A stretch of 64,000 nucleotides of DNA from Salipiger profundus (GTDB lineage: Bacteria > Pseudomonadota > Alphaproteobacteria > Rhodobacterales > Rhodobacteraceae): contig NZ_CP014796.1 in the NCBI RefSeq assembly GCF_001969385.1, positions 4,481,501-4,545,500 on the forward strand, written 5' to 3'. Every line of letters starts with the position of its first letter. Positions within the stretch are counted from its first letter, which is position 1. Positions 25,942-34,018 of this stretch are shown here, piece by piece. The notes under the pieces were generated by a model. It ran no database searches. It was not told the DNA's origin and saw only the letters and a program-made list of their open reading frames with translations. The position numbers were made by a program, and so were the translations under genes.

Positions 25942-27963
25942 ATGGCGCTGATCTGGACCGACGCCGAAGCGTCCGATTTCCGCGACCCCTACATCGATTT
26001 CTCGTGGGAGTTGCGGCAGCGCCGCGAGCCCCCGGTCGGGAATGCCGTATTCGAGCCGATCTTCGTGCGACTGAAGACGCCGGGCCGCACGGCCCGGCAA
26101 ACGCTGCTCGGGCTGGTAAAGGACGAGCGCGCCCCGTTGCTCATGGAGCCGTTCGAGCAGGCGGTGCTGGCGCGGCGCTGTGCCGCCACGGATCCCGACG
26201 CTGGGCTTCCCGACGAATACGCCCTCTACCGCGCCCTCGGCACGCCCGACGCGGAGCATGCCGCGCTCTTCGACGTTCTCGACACCGGCACGCCCGTCGC
26301 GCTCGATCCCTCGGGCATCCCCGACACCGATGCCCTGCCCGGCCCGGCGGCCCTGGAGGCAGGCACACCCGCGCAACCCATCGTCGCCATCGTCGACGAC
26401 GGCATCGGCTTTCTCAACGCGCGGTTCCGCAAGGGCACGCACAGCCGCTTCCACGCGGTCTGGCTTCAGGCCCTCGAACGCCGCGAAGCCGGAAGCCGCC
26501 GCGCCTGCCTTGGCGAGGTGCTGACCCGCGAGGAGATCGACACGCTCTTGCAGGCCGGGCCCGCGCTCAACGAAGCCGCGGTCTACGCCGATCAGAATGC
26601 CCGGCTGGCACGCCACGACGCGCGGCGCTCGACCGATCACGGCACCAGCCACGGCACCCATATGCTCGACCTCGCCGCCGGAGCCGATCCCGACGACGCC
26701 CGCGACCCTGCCCGCGACTGGCCGCTGCTCGCGGTCCAGCTGCCGCCGCAGGCGGTGGCCGACACCTCGGGGACCAGGTTCGAGAGCTACGTCGTGCAGG
26801 CGATGCGCTGGATCCTGCGGCAGGCCGAGGCCATAGATCCGCGCGCGCCGGTCATCGTCAACCTGTCGCTGGGGATGCTCGCCGGACCCAAGGACGGCTC
26901 GCGCTTCGCCAGCTACCAGCTCGCCCGCGAGGCGGCGGAATGGGAGCGCGTGAAGAAACAGCCGGTGCGGGTGGTCTGGTCCTTCGGCAACGACTACCGC
27001 AAGCGGCTGGTGGCCGGGCTCGACTTCGCCATCGTGCGCGACGAAGACGATGACACGCAGGCGGTCGACTGGAGGATCCAGCCGGGCGACCAGACCGAGA
27101 GCTTTCTCGAGCTGCGCGCCGCCCCGGGCCAAAGCCTCGACGGGCTGGCACTGTCGCTCGAGACGCCGGCGGGGCTTGCCTCGGGGTTCGTTCAGGTGGC
27201 GCCGGGCGAGACGCGCAGCCTCATGCGGGGCGACAAGGCAGTGGCGCGGATCTACCACGTGCCGGAGCGAAGGCTCGATTCCGAAACCGTGCAGCGCGCG
27301 CACTACCTTCTGGCCATCGGCCCGACCGACTCCCGCCACCGCGAACCGCTGGCACCGGCGGGCCGCTGGCGCCTGCACTGCCGCTACGAGACGCGCGCGC
27401 GGCTGAACCTCGTGCTGCAGATCCAGCGCGACGACAGCCTGAGCGGTTACCGGGCGCGGGCCCGGCAAAGCTACTTCGACGACCCCGGCGCGCACGACTG
27501 GAGCGCCGGTTATCTCGACTACTCCGCCCTTTCGTCGCCGGGCGCCATCCGCCACGCCGGAAGCCACAACGCGCTGGCCTCGTCGACCGCGCGGCAGGTG
27601 TTTCTGGTCGGCGCCGCGCGATGCAGCCGTGAAGACGACGACCTGCCCCCCGCCGACTACACCGGCGAAGGCGCACACTGGTCGGTCGAGGGCCCGACCG
27701 TCGCCACCGTCGCCGATCGCAGCCGCATTCGGGCCGGGGTGCTGGCCAGCGGCACACTGAGCGGCAGCAGCCGCGCGCTCAACGGTACGAGCGCCGCCGC
27801 GGGGCGCCTGACCCGGGCACTCGCGCTCTCTGCCACGACGCTCAAGGCCAATGCCACCAGCCCGCATGTGGCGGATCTGGCCAGCCCGGCTCTTGCGCTG
27901 CATGAGGTGCCGCGCGACCGGCGGTCCCGGCTGGGCGACTACGTCGTGGAGCCATCGACCTGA
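25942..27963 (+). CDS. Subtilisin-like serine peptidase (S8 family), apparently intracellular
   Basis: A 673-residue S8-family protease with an intact triad: Asp152 in PIVAIVDDGIGF, His237 in TSHGTHMLDLAAG, and Ser617 in LNGTSAAAGRLTRA. The oxyanion asparagine is probably in VVWSFGND. The catalytic domain is interrupted by a long insert between the Asn and Ser motifs (about residues 350-600) rich in beta-type segments. No signal peptide, transmembrane segment or type I secretion repeat is visible, so it is either cytoplasmic or exported by an unknown route. The N-terminal 140 residues are not a recognisable I9 propeptide. The ATG has AAGGAG upstream. It is divergent from the degenerate haloperoxidase-like gene and convergent with the intact one. 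Confidence 0.82.
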   Translation: MALIWTDAEASDFRDPYIDFSWELRQRREPPVGNAVFEPIFVRLKTPGRTARQTLLGLVKDERAPLLMEPFEQAVLARRCAATDPDAGLPDEYALYRALGTPDAEHAALFDVLDTGTPVALDPSGIPDTDALPGPAALEAGTPAQPIVAIVDDGIGFLNARFRKGTHSRFHAVWLQALERREAGSRRACLGEVLTREEIDTLLQAGPALNEAAVYADQNARLARHDARRSTDHGTSHGTHMLDLAAGADPDDARDPARDWPLLAVQLPPQAVADTSGTRFESYVVQAMRWILRQAEAIDPRAPVIVNLSLGMLAGPKDGSRFASYQLAREAAEWERVKKQPVRVVWSFGNDYRKRLVAGLDFAIVRDEDDDTQAVDWRIQPGDQTESFLELRAAPGQSLDGLALSLETPAGLASGFVQVAPGETRSLMRGDKAVARIYHVPERRLDSETVQRAHYLLAIGPTDSRHREPLAPAGRWRLHCRYETRARLNLVLQIQRDDSLSGYRARARQSYFDDPGAHDWSAGYLDYSALSSPGAIRHAGSHNALASSTARQVFLVGAARCSREDDDLPPADYTGEGAHWSVEGPTVATVADRSRIRAGVLASGTLSGSSRALNGTSAAAGRLTRALALSATTLKANATSPHVADLASPALALHEVPRDRRSRLGDYVVEPST

Positions 27964-28009
27964 CGGGAGGCGCAAAATGGGCCCGGAGCCACGCGGCCCC
28001 GGGTCCAGG

Positions 28010-28037
28010 ATCCCTTTCCCTGCATCCCTTTCCCTGC
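28010..28037. repeat. Tandem 14-bp direct repeat between convergent genes
   Basis: Two perfect adjacent copies of ATCCCTTTCCCTGC, between the stops of the subtilase and the PAP2/haloperoxidase genes. It is probably a simple slippage duplication. Confidence 0.6.
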
Positions 28038-28047
28038 GCGGATCGCC

Positions 28048-29145
28048 TCAGGCCTCGGTCTTCGCCTCGGCCCACATCGCGCGCAGCCACGCCGGCACCG
28101 CCTCGGGGTCGATGTCGATCTCGGTCTCGGTGATCGCGCCCGCCGGGTCGATCTCGGCATCGAGGAGCGACAGGTTGAAGTCACCGGCGTAGTCGGCGCC
28201 GTGGTAGCTGCGCGCGGTGGTCTTGTCGCGGCCCTCGAGCAGGTTGACCAGCGCCTCGGCAAGCGTCACCCCGAGCACCGCCCCCGCCATGCTGTCGGTC
28301 GGGAAATGCACGCCCGCCACGGTGCGGTTGATGGCGATGCGCTCGGCATGCCGGTAGAGCGGGGTCTGCGCCGCCAGCAGCTCGCGCGGCGCGAAGGGCG
28401 CAGGCTCAGCCCAGTCGGTGTCCTGGAACAGGAATGAGAGCAGCGTGGCACCGGCAAAGCTTTCGGTGGCGTGCCCGCTCGGCCAGGCGCCGTGACCGGG
28501 GGTCTGGATGATCGGCTGCACCTCGTAGGCAAAGGTGATCGGGCGCGGCACGTCGAAGCCCAGCTTGATCGGCATCTCGACATGGGTGCAGAGCCGGAAG
28601 ATCGCCTGAGTCAGCGCCAGCGACCATTTCGTCGCCCCCGAGGACATGTAGCTGACCCCGGCAAAGAACGACTGGATGTTGCTCGTCTCGACCCGGATCT
28701 CGGTCAGCCGGTCGCCGCGCAGGTCCGCCGCCGCGCGCAGGTAGGGCAGCTGGTGGTCGCGCAGCACCGACATCTTCGGGCGCTCGAGCGTCACCAGCGG
28801 CGTGCCCTGCAAGGTCAGCGCTCCGGTGACGTTCGGCGCATCGCTGCGATCGAAGCTGACGCCGAACAGGCCCTGGATCGCCTGGTCCATCACCGCCCGG
28901 CGCGGCACCGTGTCGAGCCGCTTCACCGCCAGCCAGGCCTCGCGCCCCTCGACCCGGTTCACGTCGCGCGAGGGCTTGCCGTCCCAGTAACCGAGCGTGC
29001 CGTCGCGCGCCCGGCCAAGCGCAGAGCTCAGCGCGCCGGATCCGCCGCCGCCCTCGTGGCCCTCGTGACCTTCGTGCCCCTCATGGCCTTCGTGTCCCTC
29101 GTGACCTTCATGGCCCTCGTGGCCTTCATGTCCGTAAATCGGCAT
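28048..29145 (-). CDS. PAP2 / vanadium-dependent haloperoxidase-family enzyme with GHE-repeat N terminus
   Basis: A 365-residue protein with all three PAP2 signature motifs: KLGFDVPRP (KxxxxxxRP), WPSGHA, and INRTVAGVHFPTDS (RxxxxxHxxxD). It could be a vanadium haloperoxidase or an acid phosphatase, and sequence alone does not decide. There is no signal peptide. After MPIY come nine tandem Gly-His-Glu triplets and a GGGGSG linker, a likely metal-binding tail. The ATG at 29145 (GGGGAGA upstream) is preferred; an in-frame TTG lies at 29151. It lies between the subtilase and the SARP-like regulator, and mirrors the degenerate relative at 24168. Confidence 0.78.
   Translation of the reverse strand: MPIYGHEGHEGHEGHEGHEGHEGHEGHEGHEGGGGSGALSSALGRARDGTLGYWDGKPSRDVNRVEGREAWLAVKRLDTVPRRAVMDQAIQGLFGVSFDRSDAPNVTGALTLQGTPLVTLERPKMSVLRDHQLPYLRAAADLRGDRLTEIRVETSNIQSFFAGVSYMSSGATKWSLALTQAIFRLCTHVEMPIKLGFDVPRPITFAYEVQPIIQTPGHGAWPSGHATESFAGATLLSFLFQDTDWAEPAPFAPRELLAAQTPLYRHAERIAINRTVAGVHFPTDSMAGAVLGVTLAEALVNLLEGRDKTTARSYHGADYAGDFNLSLLDAEIDPAGAITETEIDIDPEAVPAWLRAMWAEAKTEA
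29053..29133 (-). repeat. Nine 9-bp units coding (Gly-His-Glu)9
   Basis: In-frame tandem units of 9 bases with silent variation at codon third positions (GGC/GGT/GGG/GGA, CAC/CAT, GAG/GAA). The variation suggests that selection keeps the peptide repeat, rather than a very recent DNA expansion. Confidence 0.9.
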
Positions 29146-29257
29146 CTGCAATCTCCCCGGGCGGACAGCCCCAAAATAGTCAAAGCGACGAATTTCACGT
29201 CAAAGTGGCGGAATACTGCCCAACCGACGCAACGCGCGAAAGGAAATTCCATCGCGA

Positions 29258-29274
29258 TTCACGCAAGTTTCACG
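29258..29274 (+). promoter_or_regulatory. Paired TTCACG (CGTGAA) repeat upstream of the SARP-like gene
   Basis: TTCACG at 29258-29263 and 29269-29274, 11 bases apart, lie about 70-84 bases before the ATG of the regulator. In the direction of transcription they read as do the copies upstream of the minus-strand gene at 24168. A further TTTCACG lies at 29193. This is a candidate autoregulatory or regulon operator. Confidence 0.5.
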
Positions 29275-29341
29275 ATCGTTGCCGCCTTCGGGGCACAATG
29301 CTAGGCTCCGGCCTGAAGCATTCCCCGAGACGGACACCTGC

Positions 29342-30949
29342 ATGAGCGAAACCGCGTTGCCGATCCGCATATCGGTTCTTGGCCCGCTGCACGCCGAGGG
29401 CGGCAACGGCAGCGTGCTCACGCCCAAGGGGGCGAAGAACCAGGCGCTGCTCGCCCTGCTCGCGCTTGCGCCCGAGATGACGCGCCCGCGCCGCTGGCTC
29501 GAGGACAAGCTCTGGAGCCAGTTCGGCCCGGAGCAGGCCAGCGCCAACCTGAGGCAGGCGCTGAGCAAGCTGCGCGGCGCGCTGGGCCCATTTGCCGACA
29601 TCCTTCAGGCCGACCGCGCCTCGGTCGCGCTGGACCGGGCCCGCGTGCGCGTCGATCTGATCGAGGACGGCCCGCCGCTCGATGCGCGCGTCGAGCTTCT
29701 GGAGGGGCTGGACGCCCGCGACCCGGAGTTCGAGGAATGGCTGCGGATGGAGCGCGCCGACCTGCAGGCGCGGATCGCCCGCGCCGCCCCGCGCGAGGCC
29801 AAGGGCATTCTCATCAGCTGCAGCACCGCCTCGCACGGCGCCACGACCGACGAAAGCGACCTGATGGCCGAGATCCTCGCCAACCAGATCGGCGAGAACA
29901 TCGGCGAGCAGATCCGCGCGTGGCGGCAGGCCAATGACCCGGACTTTCCGGCCGAGCTGCCGCCCGCCGACCTGTCGGTGACCTGCGACATCCTCGCATC
30001 CGAGGGCGGGCACACGGTCTTCGTGAAGGGCATACACCTGCCGAGCGGGCGGATCCTTTATTCCAAGCTGCAGAAGGTGCGCCATCTCGAGGACGTGCTG
30101 ACCTCGGAACAGCAGGTCGCCAAGCTGGTGTTCGAGGCCGCGGACTGCATCATCGGCAAGCTGCCGCAGGTGCTCGACAGTGCCCGGCCCGAAAGCCGCG
30201 CGACGGCGCTGTCGCGGCTCAGCATGTACCGGATGTTCAGCTTCGAGCGCGACGCCCTGCGCGAGGCCTACACGCTGCTGCGGCAGGCGCACGAGCTGGA
30301 CGGCAACGGCATCTACCTCGCCTGGAGCAGCATGGTGCGGATGATCCAGTTGATGGAGCTGCTCGAGGACGACCGCGACGCGCTGCGCGAAGAGGCCATC
30401 GCGCTCAACTATCGCGCCATCGAGGACTCCGAGGACAATCCGCTGGTGCACGCGCTCATCAGCAAGGTGCGCGGCACCGCGCAGCGCGATGCCTACGGCG
30501 CCTTCGACCTTGCCGAGACGGCGGTGGACCGCAACCCCGCCTCGGCCTTCGCGTGGAAATCGCTTGCCGAGGCGCACATGATGAAGGGGGATCTTGCCGC
30601 AGCCTTCGATGCCTCCGCACGGGGCCGGGCGATCGCCCGCAACTCGCCCTTCCGGCAGTGGTGGGACATGGGGCACTGCATCATCGCCATCGCCTGCAAC
30701 CGCGCACAGGAGGCGATCGAGGCCGGCGAGGCCGCCGCGCGCTCGGCCCCACTGTCACGTCCGGCGCACCGGCACCTGCTCGCGCTCTACGCGCTCGACG
30801 GCCAGCTCGACAAGGCGCAGGCGACGGCGGTGAAGCTCGCCAAGATCGAGCCGGGATTCACCCTCGACCAGATCGTCAACGACGAGAGTTACCCGGTGCG
30901 CACGCTGAGACGGAACGGCCTTCTCGAACCGATCCGCGCCCTGCTTTAG
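29342..30949 (+). CDS. SARP-like transcriptional regulator with TolB-like and TPR regions
   Basis: A 535-residue protein. Residues about 8-95 form an OmpR/SARP-type winged helix (IRISVLGPLHAEG, KNQALLALLALAPEMTRPR, SANLRQALSKLRGAL). A middle region (about 150-260) begins GILISCSTASHGATTDESDLMAEILANQI and resembles the TolB-like domain found between winged helices and TPRs in CadC/adenylate-cyclase-like proteins. The C-terminal half has TPR-type helical repeats (ALREAYTLLRQAHELDGNG, AFDLAETAVDRNPASAFAWKSLAEAHM). No transmembrane segment or ATPase motif. It closes the haloperoxidase/subtilase island and is its probable regulator, given the phased repeats; this is inference. Confidence 0.8.
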   Translation: MSETALPIRISVLGPLHAEGGNGSVLTPKGAKNQALLALLALAPEMTRPRRWLEDKLWSQFGPEQASANLRQALSKLRGALGPFADILQADRASVALDRARVRVDLIEDGPPLDARVELLEGLDARDPEFEEWLRMERADLQARIARAAPREAKGILISCSTASHGATTDESDLMAEILANQIGENIGEQIRAWRQANDPDFPAELPPADLSVTCDILASEGGHTVFVKGIHLPSGRILYSKLQKVRHLEDVLTSEQQVAKLVFEAADCIIGKLPQVLDSARPESRATALSRLSMYRMFSFERDALREAYTLLRQAHELDGNGIYLAWSSMVRMIQLMELLEDDRDALREEAIALNYRAIEDSEDNPLVHALISKVRGTAQRDAYGAFDLAETAVDRNPASAFAWKSLAEAHMMKGDLAAAFDASARGRAIARNSPFRQWWDMGHCIIAIACNRAQEAIEAGEAAARSAPLSRPAHRHLLALYALDGQLDKAQATAVKLAKIEPGFTLDQIVNDESYPVRTLRRNGLLEPIRALL

Positions 30950-30981
30950 ATTTTCACTGAAATGGAATGGGCGCGCCCCGC

Positions 30982-31482
30982 TCAGGAGGCGCGCTTGCGC
31001 TCGCTCTTGTCCGTATCGAGCGCACCCACGGTCAGAACCGGCGAGGCGTCGATGTCGCGCGCGTCAAGCATCGTGGCAACGCGTTCGAGCGATGACAGAA
31101 GCTGTGCCTGCTCCCAGTCCTCGAGCTGTTCGAACTCGCGCACGAAGCGCTGCTGAAGCGCGTCCGGTGCGCGGCTGAGCGTCTCGAGGCCGCGCGGCGT
31201 GAGTGTCACGTTGATCTGCCGCCGGTCCCGCTCGGAGGGGACGCGACTGACCATGCTGTCCTTGACGAGCTTGTCGACCAGCCCCGTGATCGTGGCCTGG
31301 CTCACGCCCATCTGGGTCGCGAGCGCCTTGGGGGTCGCGCTGCCGCCTTTCATCTGTACGATCTGCATCACGCGCAGCTTTGCCGGCGTGACGCCCGCGG
31401 CACTGGCGAGGTCGCGTTCATAGAGCTCGGTGGCCCGCAATATGCGGCGCAATGCGATCAAGCTTTCATCCGTTCGATCCAT
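30982..31482 (-). CDS. ectR: MarR-family regulator of ectoine genes (EctR)
   Basis: A 166-residue MarR protein. The winged helix contains PKALATQMGVSQATITGLVDKLVKDSMVSRVPSERDRRQINVTLT, with the DRR wing motif. It lies divergent to ectA with about 265 bases between the starts, the standard position of EctR, which represses ectABC at low osmolarity in methylotrophs and others. The role is inferred from family and position. TTCAAGT and its inverse ACTTGAA in the intergenic region are possible half-sites. Confidence 0.85.
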   Translation of the reverse strand: MDRTDESLIALRRILRATELYERDLASAAGVTPAKLRVMQIVQMKGGSATPKALATQMGVSQATITGLVDKLVKDSMVSRVPSERDRRQINVTLTPRGLETLSRAPDALQQRFVREFEQLEDWEQAQLLSSLERVATMLDARDIDASPVLTVGALDTDKSERKRAS

Positions 31483-31688
31483 CGGACCCCTGCCCTTTCA
31501 TAGCTGGCGAATGGCCCTTGGTTGCATGAATCGGTCAAATCCTTCAAGTATCGAAGCATCGACCGGGTTTGTTTCGTGTCACTAAGGATATCCCCGGACA
31601 GAAATTTTTCAAGCCCTTCGAATTTTTCCAGTAATATCAGTATAAAGCGGCCAATGGTGACGTTTTTCCGCCGAAAATACTTTATCAC

Positions 31689-31717
31689 TTGAAACTTTTC
31701 CGCGGCATCCCTAGTTT
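31689..31717 (+). promoter_or_regulatory. ectA promoter with possible EctR site
   Basis: TTGAAA (31689-31694), a 17-base spacer and TAGTTT (31712-31717), giving a transcript start near 31724, 25 bases before the ectA ATG. ACTTGAA (31687-31693) overlaps the -35 element and is the inverse of TTCAAGT at 31543, itself inside CTTCAAGTATCGAAG (31542-31556). The remaining A/T-rich intergenic bases hold no gene; the short minus-strand reading frame there is not convincing. Confidence 0.55.
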
Positions 31718-31748
31718 ATCTTCCAAAGCGAAAGAGAGGGACCACCCG

Positions 31749-32288
31749 ATGCCGAAAGACAGCTTCACGCCCCGCAAACAGGATGCACTCGTGCTCCGTA
31801 AGCCTGAGTCGACCGATGGCGCCGCCATCTGGGAGCTCGTGCGCGCGTGCAAGCCGCTCGACGAAAACTCCATGTACTGCAACATCGTGCAGGCCGAGCA
31901 CTTCCGCGACACCTGTGTCGTGGCCGAGCTCGATGGCGATGTCGTGGGCTGGATTTCGGGTCACATGATCCCCGGACAGGAGGCCTTCTTCGTGTGGCAG
32001 GTCGCCGTGAGCTCCAAGGCGCGCGGTCTTGGTCTCGGTCGCAAGATGCTGACGCATCTGGTGAACCGCGACGAGTGCGCCGACGCCAAGGAACTCAAGA
32101 CGACGATCACCGAGGACAACGATGCTTCCTGGGGTCTCTTCCGCAGCTTCGCCCGCAATATCGGCGGCGAGCTGACCGATGAACCCCATTACGTCAAGGA
32201 CATTCACTTCGACGGGCAGCACGACACCGAGCACATGGTGACGATCTCGCTGCCCCGGGAAGAGGCCGAAGTGCTGCGCGCCGCTTGA
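31749..32288 (+). CDS. ectA: L-2,4-diaminobutyrate acetyltransferase (EctA)
   Basis: A 179-residue GNAT acetyltransferase making N-gamma-acetyl-2,4-diaminobutyrate, the second step of ectoine synthesis. Family features: LRKPESTDGAAIWELVRACKPLDENSMYCN and the acetyl-CoA loop ARGLGLGRKML. The ATG at 31749 has GAGAGGGA upstream; the longer in-frame ATG at 31689 lies inside the promoter. It is the first gene of ectABC-ask_ect, with ectB following after 53 bases. Expression is expected at high salinity. Confidence 0.95.
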   Translation: MPKDSFTPRKQDALVLRKPESTDGAAIWELVRACKPLDENSMYCNIVQAEHFRDTCVVAELDGDVVGWISGHMIPGQEAFFVWQVAVSSKARGLGLGRKMLTHLVNRDECADAKELKTTITEDNDASWGLFRSFARNIGGELTDEPHYVKDIHFDGQHDTEHMVTISLPREEAEVLRAA

Positions 32289-32341
32289 GGTGCGCCCGCC
32301 CGGCCCTACTTCCTGACGAACATCAGACGAAAGGACGTCTC

Positions 32342-33616
32342 ATGAATCCCGATATCTACACGCGCCGCGAAAGCGAAGCGCGCTCCTACTGCCGTAGCTT
32401 TCCGACCAGCTTCGTGAAGGCCAGCGGCTCGATCCTCACGGACGAGAAGGGCACCGACTACATCGACTTTCTCGCCGGTTGCTCGTCGCTGAACTACGGT
32501 CACAACGACCCCGACATGAAGGCGGCGCTCATCGAGCACATCTCGAACGATGGCGTCACCCATGGTCTCGACATGCACACCGAGCAGAAAGAGGCCTTCC
32601 TGACCGCGTTCGAGGACATCATCCTCAAGCCGCGCGGCATGGACCACAAGGTGATGATGGTCGGCCCGACCGGCACCAACGCCGTCGAAGCCGCCATGAA
32701 GCTGGCGCGCAAGACGACCGGCCGCCATAACATCGTGGCCTTCACCAACGGCTTCCACGGCATGACCATGGGCGCACTCGCCGCGACCGGCAATGCCGGC
32801 AAGCGGAACGGTGGCGCGATGCCGCTACAAGGTGTCACCCACCTTCCCTACGACGGCGCGATGGGCCCGGACGTGAACACGCTCGACCAGATCGAGTTCA
32901 TGCTCGAGAACCCGTCCTCGGGCCTCGACGCTCCGGCCGCGTTCCTCGTCGAGCCGGTCCAGGGCGAAGGCGGCCTGAACGCCGCATCCGCCGAATGGCT
33001 GCGTGGCATCGCGGCGCTCGCCAAGAAGAACGGCGCGCTGCTGATCCTCGACGACATCCAGGCAGGGATCGGCCGCACCGGCACCTTCTTCTCCTTCGAG
33101 GAGATGGGCATCGAGCCCGACATGGTGCCGATGGCCAAGTCGCTCTCGGGCATGGGCCTGCCGTTCGCGGCGCTGCTGCTCAAGCCGGAGCTCGACGTCT
33201 GGAAGCCGGCCGAGCACAACGGCACCTTCCGCGGCAACACCCATGCCTTCGTCACCGCCCGCGTGGCGCTCGAGAAGTTCTGGAAGGACGACTCGTTCCA
33301 GACCGAGCTCAAGTCGAAGGCCCGCACCATCGAAATGGGCCTGACCTCGATCGCCGACATGGTCGACGGTGCCCGTCTCAAGGGCCGTGGCCTGATGCGC
33401 GGTGTCGACGTCGGCTCGGGCGACCTTGCCGAGAAGATCTGTGCCGAAGCGTTCAAGCGTGGCCTCATCATCGAGACCTCGGGCGCGCACGACGAAGTGG
33501 TCAAGGTGCTCGCACCGCTGACCACCACGGAAGAGCAGTTCGAGAAGGGCTTCGAGATCCTTCGCGACGCCACCCGTGCCGCCCTGACCGAGAACAACCA
33601 GATTGCAGCGGAGTAA
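32342..33616 (+). CDS. ectB: Diaminobutyrate-2-oxoglutarate aminotransferase (EctB)
   Basis: A 424-residue class III PLP-dependent aminotransferase converting aspartate semialdehyde and glutamate to 2,4-diaminobutyrate, the first step of ectoine synthesis. Visible features are GPTGTNAVEAAMKLARKTTGR, FHGMTMGAL, ILDDIQAGIGRTG and the PLP lysine in MAKSLSGMGLP. The ATG at 32342 follows GAAAGGACG. It lies within the ect operon, six bases before ectC. Confidence 0.96.
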   Translation: MNPDIYTRRESEARSYCRSFPTSFVKASGSILTDEKGTDYIDFLAGCSSLNYGHNDPDMKAALIEHISNDGVTHGLDMHTEQKEAFLTAFEDIILKPRGMDHKVMMVGPTGTNAVEAAMKLARKTTGRHNIVAFTNGFHGMTMGALAATGNAGKRNGGAMPLQGVTHLPYDGAMGPDVNTLDQIEFMLENPSSGLDAPAAFLVEPVQGEGGLNAASAEWLRGIAALAKKNGALLILDDIQAGIGRTGTFFSFEEMGIEPDMVPMAKSLSGMGLPFAALLLKPELDVWKPAEHNGTFRGNTHAFVTARVALEKFWKDDSFQTELKSKARTIEMGLTSIADMVDGARLKGRGLMRGVDVGSGDLAEKICAEAFKRGLIIETSGAHDEVVKVLAPLTTTEEQFEKGFEILRDATRAALTENNQIAAE

Positions 33617-33622
33617 ATCATC

Positions 33623-34015
33623 ATGATCGTTCGCGACTTCAACGAACTCAAGAAAACCGACAAGCACGTGGCCGACGCGCAGTGGACCTCCACCCGGATG
33701 CTGCTGGCCGACGATGGCATGGGCTTCTCGTTCCACATCACCATCCTCGAGGCGGGCTCGGAGCACACGTTCCACTACAAGCACCACTTCGAGAGCGTCT
33801 ACTGCATGGCCGGCAAGGGCTCGATCACCGACCTTGCCACCGGCGAGACGCACGAGATCAAGCCGGGCGTGATGTATGCGCTGAACCTGCACGACAAGCA
33901 CACGCTGCGTGCCGAGGAAGACCTGCACATGGCCTGCTGCTTCAACCCGCCGGTCACCGGCAAGGAGGTGCACCGCGAAGACGGCTCCTACGCCCCGGCC
34001 GAGGAGGTGGCGTAA
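33623..34015 (+). CDS. ectC: L-ectoine synthase (EctC)
   Basis: A 130-residue cupin enzyme cyclising N-gamma-acetyl-diaminobutyrate to ectoine. The pattern MIVRDFNELKKTD, HYKHHFESVYCMAGKGSITD and LNLHDKHTLRAEEDL is characteristic, with the metal-binding His/Glu residues in ESVYC and DKH. It sits between ectB and ask_ect with 6 and 3 intervening bases. No ectD hydroxylase follows, so ectoine rather than hydroxyectoine is the product of this locus. Confidence 0.96.
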   Translation: MIVRDFNELKKTDKHVADAQWTSTRMLLADDGMGFSFHITILEAGSEHTFHYKHHFESVYCMAGKGSITDLATGETHEIKPGVMYALNLHDKHTLRAEEDLHMACCFNPPVTGKEVHREDGSYAPAEEVA

Positions 34016-34018
34016 GCC

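Noticed and set aside
29053..29133. Possible CRISPR or minisatellite
   Set aside because: The 9-base units have no spacers, lie in frame within a gene and code (Gly-His-Glu)9. I saw no CRISPR array anywhere in the window.
24168..30949. Integrated mobile element carrying the island
   Set aside because: No integrase, transposase, flanking tRNA or terminal repeats; base composition looks like its neighbours.
31458..31688. Small minus-strand frame in the ectR-ectA gap
   Set aside because: Overlaps the ectR start and the region of the ectA promoter; no ribosome-binding site of note and no recognisable domain.
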